Assembly (NCBI GenBank): GCA_003695045.1
Contig: RFJB01000036.1
Location: 1-8,592 of the forward strand
Source of the DNA: Candidatus Woesearchaeota archaeon
GTDB taxonomy: Archaea; Nanobdellota; Nanobdellia; Woesearchaeales; J091
DNA: 8,592 nt
Direction of reading: 5' to 3'
The notes under the pieces were generated by a model. It had not been told where the DNA came from. It saw only the letters and a list, made by a program, of their open reading frames with translations, and did no database searches. Shown here one piece after another: positions 4,514 through 8,592 of this stretch (its first letter is position 1; the number at the start of each line of letters is the position of its first letter). The translations under genes were made by a program, and so were the position numbers.

Positions 4514-7114
4514 TCAATAATCCCTCTCGCTTTCAGGCAGGCGGCTGTCAATAGCAGCTGTAATTATCTTTGCCAGCGCTATTGCCAGAACGAATGTTGT
4601 CAGGATAATCATCCATTCCCTCATTGTGAATTCAACAACATGGAAAAGCTTTGAGAGAGTTTTGTTGTGGATTATGAGTACTTGAAACAAGATTGGAATG
4701 AAGACAGACCAGTTGAGATACTTGTTAACAAACAGTCCGACTCCTTCGTCGAATCTGATGGCAGCTATCCTCACAAAGTGCGACATAACGAGCCACGTGA
4801 AACTCATGCTCTGGGCCAGAAGAAGATTCCCTGTCATCCTGTAAACAAGCATGAAAAGTCCAAACATCACAATGACTTTTTTCACTCCTATAAACACTGT
4901 GAGGAGAGTGATTCTTTTGTTTATCAGCTTCTCATTCTTGCCGGTGGGTTTCTTTTTCATAATGTCTTTATGCGGCGGGTCGACACCGAGGGACATGGCG
5001 GGGGCGACATCAGTGACAAAATTTACCCAGAGCAACTGGATCGCAGTAAAGGGTGTTACTCCGTAAAGCGAGCCAAGAAATATGACGAGAACTTCGGCAA
5101 GATTTGCAGTAAGGAGGTAATTAATTACCTTTCTGACATTGGAAAAGATTGTTCTTCCTTCTTTGATGCTCTTTACCATTGAAGCAAGGTTGTCGTCAAG
5201 CAGGATGATGTCGCCTGCTTCTTTGGCTATTTCAGAGCCGCCCCCCATCGCGATGCCAACTTCTGCCTTGTTCAGCGCGGGCACATCGTTCACACCGTCA
5301 CCTGTTATGGCGACTCTTTTTCCGTTATCCTGCAACGCAGTCACAATCCTGAGCTTGTCTGAGGGAGACATTCTTGCAAATATGTTGTACTCTTTCACCG
5401 CTCTTCTCAGCTCTTCTTCTGACATGTTCTTTATTCTGTCCCATGTGATTGCTTTTGGGTCTTTAAAGCCGCACTCTTTTGCTATTACCTCTGCTGTCTT
5501 GGCGTTGTCCCCTGTTATCATCTTAACATCAATTCCTGCTTCGTAGAAAGTTTTGATAACTTTGTCAACATCTTCTTTGGGAGGGTCGTAAATCCCCGTA
5601 ATTCCGATAAAAATCCAATCTTTCCCTTTATTTTCCGAATATGCAAACGCAATGTTTCTGAGACCATTCATTGAGAACTCGTGTGTTTTCCTTGTTATGT
5701 GCTCTTTTGTCTTTGGGTCTATCTTTCTCTTTCTGTTTCCCGAGACAATAAATGTGCATTTCTCAAGGATTATCTCCGGAGCACCTTTGATGTAGAAAGT
5801 TTCTTTTCTTCCTGTCATGTTCACGCTGATTGCATACTTTTTTTCTGAGGAGAAGGGCTCGAATGAGATCTGCCTGTGCTCTTCCCTTAGATTTACAACG
5901 TCAACACCCTTCTCGGAGAGAAAATTTATCAGGGCAAGGTCTTCTGCGTTGCCGATGAACCCCTTGGAGCTCTCTTCTGCCTCATTGCAGAGTGCAGCGC
6001 ACATGACAAACTCTTTTACTGCTCGTTCCTCTGTCTGCAAACTTCTGATCCTCCCAGAATCCTCCCCCTTCAGATTCAGGAACAACTTTCTTACTCTCAT
6101 TCTGTTCTGTGTCAGGGTTCCTGTTTTGTCAGTGCAGATGACATCTACGCTTCCAAGGGTTTCCAGAAGGCTCTTTTTCTTTATCAGGACGTTCTCCTTG
6201 GCGAGCCTTAGCGACCCGATAGCCAGCGTGAAGGTTACTATCACAGGAAGACCTTCAGGTATGGACCCTATCACCAACGCTGAGCCAATCATGAACAGCG
6301 AGAGCCAATCATGCCCTTTTGCATGGAGGGTAAAAAGAACTACCACTATCAGTGCAAGAGCAACATAAGTTATCTTCTTGCTTGCAGTATCCACTTCCTG
6401 AATGAAAGGCGAGATCTCTTTTTCCTCCATGCTGCCCGCAATCTTTCCAACCTCTGTTTCTTTTCCTATGGCAGTGACCACGCATTCCGCTTTTCCTCTT
6501 GCAGTGTAAGTGTTCATGAACAGCATGTTCTTTCTTTCTGCAAGGGGCACGTCCCTCTTTATTGCATGATTGAACTTCTCGACGCGCTGGCTTTCGCCCG
6601 TAAGAACGGACTCATCGGCTTCAAGAAAGTGCGCTTCTATGATCCTGCAGTCGGCAGGCACTTTGTCGCCCTCTTTCAGTATGATTATGTCTCCTGGCAC
6701 GAGCTCCTCGGAGTCGATTAAATACTCTTTTCCTTCTCTCCTGACAAGCGCCTGCGTCTTCATCATCTTTTTGAGAAGCTCCGCTGTCTTCTCTGATTTA
6801 AAGTCCTGATAAGCGCCGAAGAAAACATTGACAATTATGATAATGCTTATTATTACACCATCAATAATCTGCTCCTCTTTGTTGAAGTAGAATCCTGCCC
6901 CAAAGGCAACGCCTGTTATAAGCATAAGGAGCCACACAAGGTAGCTTCGAAACTGCCTTTTAATAAGCGTAAAGAAGGTTACCTTCTTTCTTGCTTCTAT
7001 TCTGTTTGGTCCATACTTTTTTTGTCTCTCCCCTGCTTCTCCTATTGTCAGACCTTCTCTGCTTGTTCCCAGAACCTCAAGGGTTTCTTCAGGAGTTATT
7101 TTGTAGTAATCCAT
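4514..7114 (-). CDS. P-type (P2, Ca2+-transporting-like) cation ATPase
   Basis: This 866-residue membrane pump uses ATP to move cations across the cell membrane. The order is complete: N-terminal cytoplasmic segment, helices 1-2 (about 57-100), actuator domain with TGES (172-175), helices 3-4 (about 248-302) with PEGL (286-289), phosphorylation site DKTGT (Asp329), nucleotide-binding KGAPE (443-447), TGD (534-536), GDGVND (605-610), then helices 5-10 (about 663-854). The ion-site residues of the Ca2+ pumps are seen: Glu287, Asn671 and Glu674 in helix 5, Asn698, Thr701 and Asp702 in helix 6. Helix 8 has no acidic residue where SERCA has Glu908, so a single-site pump like PMR1/SPCA is more likely. 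Ca2+ is the best guess; Mn2+ or another cation is possible. The start fits the family N-terminus. A TATA element lies at 7157-7166, divergent from the signal peptidase gene, and the HAD gene follows after one base. Several stretches are more A+T-rich than neighbouring genes. Confidence 0.96.
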   Translation of the reverse strand: MDYYKITPEETLEVLGTSREGLTIGEAGERQKKYGPNRIEARKKVTFFTLIKRQFRSYLVWLLMLITGVAFGAGFYFNKEEQIIDGVIISIIIIVNVFFGAYQDFKSEKTAELLKKMMKTQALVRREGKEYLIDSEELVPGDIIILKEGDKVPADCRIIEAHFLEADESVLTGESQRVEKFNHAIKRDVPLAERKNMLFMNTYTARGKAECVVTAIGKETEVGKIAGSMEEKEISPFIQEVDTASKKITYVALALIVVVLFTLHAKGHDWLSLFMIGSALVIGSIPEGLPVIVTFTLAIGSLRLAKENVLIKKKSLLETLGSVDVICTDKTGTLTQNRMRVRKLFLNLKGEDSGRIRSLQTEERAVKEFVMCAALCNEAEESSKGFIGNAEDLALINFLSEKGVDVVNLREEHRQISFEPFSSEKKYAISVNMTGRKETFYIKGAPEIILEKCTFIVSGNRKRKIDPKTKEHITRKTHEFSMNGLRNIAFAYSENKGKDWIFIGITGIYDPPKEDVDKVIKTFYEAGIDVKMITGDNAKTAEVIAKECGFKDPKAITWDRIKNMSEEELRRAVKEYNIFARMSPSDKLRIVTALQDNGKRVAITGDGVNDVPALNKAEVGIAMGGGSEIAKEAGDIILLDDNLASMVKSIKEGRTIFSNVRKVINYLLTANLAEVLVIFLGSLYGVTPFTAIQLLWVNFVTDVAPAMSLGVDPPHKDIMKKKPTGKNEKLINKRITLLTVFIGVKKVIVMFGLFMLVYRMTGNLLLAQSMSFTWLVMSHFVRIAAIRFDEGVGLFVNKYLNWSVFIPILFQVLIIHNKTLSKLFHVVEFTMREWMIILTTFVLAIALAKIITAAIDSRLPESERDY

Positions 7115-7156
7115 TCAAGGTCACTGTCCTCTTTTTGGTTCTCTTTTTAAAATGCC

Positions 7157-7166
7157 TATTTATATC
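7157..7166 (-). promoter_or_regulatory. Probable TATA promoter of the ATPase-phosphatase operon
   Basis: On the minus strand the sequence reads GATATAAATA from 7166 to 7157. Expected initiation is near 7137, giving a leader of roughly 20 bases that includes AGAGGA (7133-7128), a ribosome binding site placed rather far (13 bases) from ATG 7114. The CGAAA element of the other promoters is missing. A second A/T-rich site, TTTTAAAAAG at 7152-7143, is an alternative. Confidence 0.5.
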
Positions 7167-7206
7167 TTGTGGAGGACTTCTGGGAGCTGTTTTTACTCCT
7201 AAATGA

Positions 7207-7221
7207 CGAAACATTTATAAA
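7207..7221 (+). promoter_or_regulatory. BRE/TATA promoter of the signal peptidase gene, leaderless geometry
   Basis: CGAAAC (7207-7212) and TTTATAAA (7214-7221) align without gaps to the promoters at 470 and 3234. Expected initiation is at about 7243, directly on ATG 7244, so the message should be leaderless. This site decides the start codon of the gene, because a longer frame beginning at 7169 would run across it. Confidence 0.7.
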
Positions 7222-7243
7222 CTATTTCTGTTACCACCTCTCC

Positions 7244-7741
7244 ATGATGATTGGCAAACGGTTGCTGGTAATCGCTGTCTTTATTCTCTCAATAGCTGCA
7301 ACCATGTCTGCCTTGTCATCAAACATGCCCACCGGAAACAGCATAAGGGTCTTTGAATGGCCATCAGGAGATGCCTCTGAAAGGCCTTCCCCCGCAGACC
7401 GAATCAAGGAAGACCAGATAAAGGTTTACAATGACCGAATAGTCATTGAGCTGGAAGGAGCCCGCTGGGCAAAATTCACCGACACAAACTCAATGGACCC
7501 CGTCATAGACAAGGAAGCGAACGCAATACAGGTAGTTCCCGAAGATCCGGACACAATACAGGAAGGCGACATCATCTCCTATGAGTATGACGGAAGAACG
7601 ATAATCCACAGGGTTATCAGAACAGGATACGACGACAATGGGTGGTACGCAATAACCAAAGGGGACAACATCAAAGAGCCGGACCCTGAAAAAGTGAGGT
7701 TCAGCCAGGTAAAAAAAATCGTTGTCGGAATACTCTACTGA
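7244..7741 (+). CDS. Small S26-type (archaeal/ER-like) signal peptidase, membrane-anchored
   Basis: The 165-residue protein has an N-terminal membrane helix (about residues 4-24), a hydrophilic spacer of some 50 residues, then a signal-peptidase core. Visible boxes are NSMDP with the nucleophile Ser83, EGDIISYE (107-114), IIHRVI with His122 in the place of the bacterial lysine, and TKGDN with Asp141. This is the Ser-His-Asp form known from archaeal and ER signal peptidases, which removes signal peptides outside the membrane. The chain ends right after the core (VVGILY), with no second helix. I place the start at 7244, where the leaderless promoter points, not at the ATG at 7169, whose 25-residue extension would be coded by promoter DNA. 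ATG 7247 is equally possible. An unrecognised gene follows after 12 bases and is probably co-transcribed. It could be a specialised rather than the main signal peptidase. Confidence 0.85.
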   Translation: MMIGKRLLVIAVFILSIAATMSALSSNMPTGNSIRVFEWPSGDASERPSPADRIKEDQIKVYNDRIVIELEGARWAKFTDTNSMDPVIDKEANAIQVVPEDPDTIQEGDIISYEYDGRTIIHRVIRTGYDDNGWYAITKGDNIKEPDPEKVRFSQVKKIVVGILY

Positions 7742-7753
7742 GGTGCAAATCAA

Positions 7754-8257
7754 ATGACGGACCCTGTAAACACTGTGCTCAACCTGTACCGCCTGAAAGA
7801 ACAGAAGATACCCGTCACATACCGCATAGCCAACTCCCATGAACAGGTCAAACTTCCCTATTCAGTAGTCGGAAACTTTCTCGTTTCCAATTCAGGAACC
7901 GCAATTCATTATGATTCTTCCAGAAAGGCACTTGAGCTGACGGACAAGACAGCAACAATCGAGGTTCCTGTCGAAACTCTTGATTTTGACCTTCTTGACG
8001 CGTCAATGAAATACTGGGCGCGGTTGGCAGGCATTTCGCCGGACAGGACAGCTCTGGAAAAATCAGTAAACCTCCTTGAAGCGCTCGCAGACCATCCTTC
8101 ATTTTCCGAACACCTGCCTGCATATTCAATCTATCTTGGCGGTTCCCTTCTTGACTATCTCGCAGAGCAGTCGCAGGCAAGCCAGGCAGAAGACCTCATC
8201 AAAGAAATAGATGCGTTAAGAGAAAGCATCGAGGAGAAGCTCAAAGGGCAGGAATGA
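7754..8257 (+). CDS. Unrecognised 167-residue protein, second gene of the signal-peptidase operon
   Basis: I do not recognise a family. The gene is supported by a strong ribosome binding site GAGGTG (7740-7745) that overlaps the previous stop codon and lies eight bases before ATG 7754, and by composition like its neighbours. There is no signal peptide or membrane helix, so it should be cytoplasmic. Residues about 15-80 look like a beta-rich N-terminal domain (PVTYRIAN, LPYSVVGNFLVSN, ATIEVPVE). Residues about 82-167 appear helical, ending in a charged, heptad-like segment (AEDLIKEIDALRESIEEKLK) that could form a coiled coil. No catalytic motif is evident. Close linkage to the signal peptidase suggests a related task, but that is inference only. 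Its last 17 bases overlap the end of the convergent NUDIX gene. Confidence 0.75.
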   Translation: MTDPVNTVLNLYRLKEQKIPVTYRIANSHEQVKLPYSVVGNFLVSNSGTAIHYDSSRKALELTDKTATIEVPVETLDFDLLDASMKYWARLAGISPDRTALEKSVNLLEALADHPSFSEHLPAYSIYLGGSLLDYLAEQSQASQAEDLIKEIDALRESIEEKLKGQE

Positions 8258-8592
8258 CTTTTTTCATGAAGAACTCCTTATCCTTCGGGTTTGTCAGCAT
8301 CTCAACAGCTTCTTCGGGAGTTGCCCAGACAGCCACGGGGTTGTCAGGGTCTCTGGGAGTTAATCTGGCTTGCTCGGTTGTGAAGAGAAATATTCTTATT
8401 TTCTTCCACTCGCTTCTGTCCTCCTCTCCTGCGTTCTTTCCCGACCGGAACCTTTCGTAACTGCCAATCTCTCTTACAAAAGTCAGATTGCTGATGCCTG
8501 TCTCCTCCCCTATCTCCCTGACAGCAGCATCAATCTCTTTTTCGCCGTCCTCAACATGCCCTTTTGGGAGCGACCACGACCTGCCGTGCTGA
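8241..8592 (-). CDS. NUDIX hydrolase, C-terminal 116 residues (N-terminus beyond window)
   Basis: The minus-strand frame is open from the window edge to TGA at 8243-8241. Eight residues in, it shows LPKGHVEDGE and then the complete Nudix box, GX5EX7REUXEEXGU, with the catalytic REIGEE at residues 25-30 of the fragment. The box coordinates Mg2+ for hydrolysis of a nucleoside diphosphate linked to another group. WSLPKGH before the box is common in the Ap4A-hydrolase-like group, so a diadenosine polyphosphate or a capped or damaged nucleotide is a plausible substrate, but the box alone cannot settle it. The rest (TPEEAVEMLTNP and the final FFMKKVIPAL) is a typical C-terminal strand-helix ending. 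About the first 20-30 residues are missing. The 3' end overlaps the convergent gene by 17 bases. Confidence 0.92.
   Translation of the reverse strand, partial: QHGRSWSLPKGHVEDGEKEIDAAVREIGEETGISNLTFVREIGSYERFRSGKNAGEEDRSEWKKIRIFLFTTEQARLTPRDPDNPVAVWATPEEAVEMLTNPKDKEFFMKKVIPAL

Noticed and set aside
4513..4551. Upstream start (ATG 4551) for the HAD phosphatase
   Set aside because: It would overlap the ATPase gene by 38 bases and add residues before the usual N-terminus. ATG 4512 directly follows the ATPase stop, has GAGAGGG nine bases upstream and puts motif I at the normal position.
4667..6809. Several long plus-strand frames within the ATPase gene (for example 4667-5182, 5817-6368, 6311-6721)
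   Set aside because: All are antisense to a fully conserved P-type ATPase; their products are low-complexity Ser/Phe-rich mirrors without motifs.
7169..7243. Longer N-terminus for the signal peptidase starting at ATG 7169
   Set aside because: The extra 25 codons run through the BRE/TATA element at 7207-7221, and that promoter places transcription at about 7243, so the longer form would not be transcribed from it.
8254..8460. Plus-strand frame after the 167-residue gene
   Set aside because: It is antisense to the NUDIX hydrolase, whose box and C-terminus are clear on the minus strand.
1..8592. tRNA, rRNA, CRISPR array, insertion sequence, attachment site or replication origin
   Set aside because: No cloverleaf, spaced direct repeats, transposase, terminal inverted repeats or origin-like repeat clusters were found; the intergenic regions are short and are accounted for by promoters, terminators and leaders.

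Overview
This window is archaeal chromosomal DNA. It encodes an archaeal-type 20S proteasome beta subunit and the archaeal KH/beta-CASP ribonuclease aCPSF1 (the transcription termination factor also called FttA). Three upstream regions carry BRE/TATA promoters, two of them placed so that the transcripts would be almost leaderless, and the signal peptidase is of the archaeal/ER Ser-His type. The small divergent proteins and tight packing would suit a DPANN-type lineage, but that placement is an inference and no marker here proves it.

Layout, left to right. Bases 1-444 (+) are the C-terminal end of a membrane-anchored, probably surface-exposed protein. A 135-base gap follows with a terminator-like hairpin, a BRE/TATA promoter, a perfect 14-bp palindrome abutting the TATA box and a leader with nested inverted repeats and a 10-codon upstream reading frame. 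It leads into psmB (580-1224, +), then aCPSF1 (1338-3233, +) and an unrecognised 199-residue protein with its own promoter (3275-3874, +). Convergent to these is a minus-strand unit: a Ca2+-type P-type ATPase (7114 to 4514) followed after one base by a HAD-family phosphatase (4512 to 3862). The phosphatase frame is broken by an in-frame TAG at 4147-4149, although all of its downstream motifs are intact. A 9-bp inverted repeat covers the meeting stop codons at 3851-3875. A divergent promoter region (7115-7243) separates the ATPase from a plus-strand pair: a small S26-type signal peptidase (7244-7741) and an unrecognised 167-residue protein (7754-8257). The last feature is a minus-strand NUDIX hydrolase whose N-terminus lies beyond the window.

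Functionally, psmB and aCPSF1 link protein turnover with RNA 3'-end formation and transcription termination. The ATPase exports or sequesters a cation, most likely Ca2+; its adjoining phosphatase may be translationally coupled to it but has no evident mechanistic link. The rest is membrane protein processing plus nucleotide house-cleaning. I see no tRNA, rRNA, CRISPR array, insertion sequence or phage gene. The points most worth a second look are the amber-interrupted phosphatase, the palindrome and structured leader of psmB, and the signal peptidase paired with an unknown protein.
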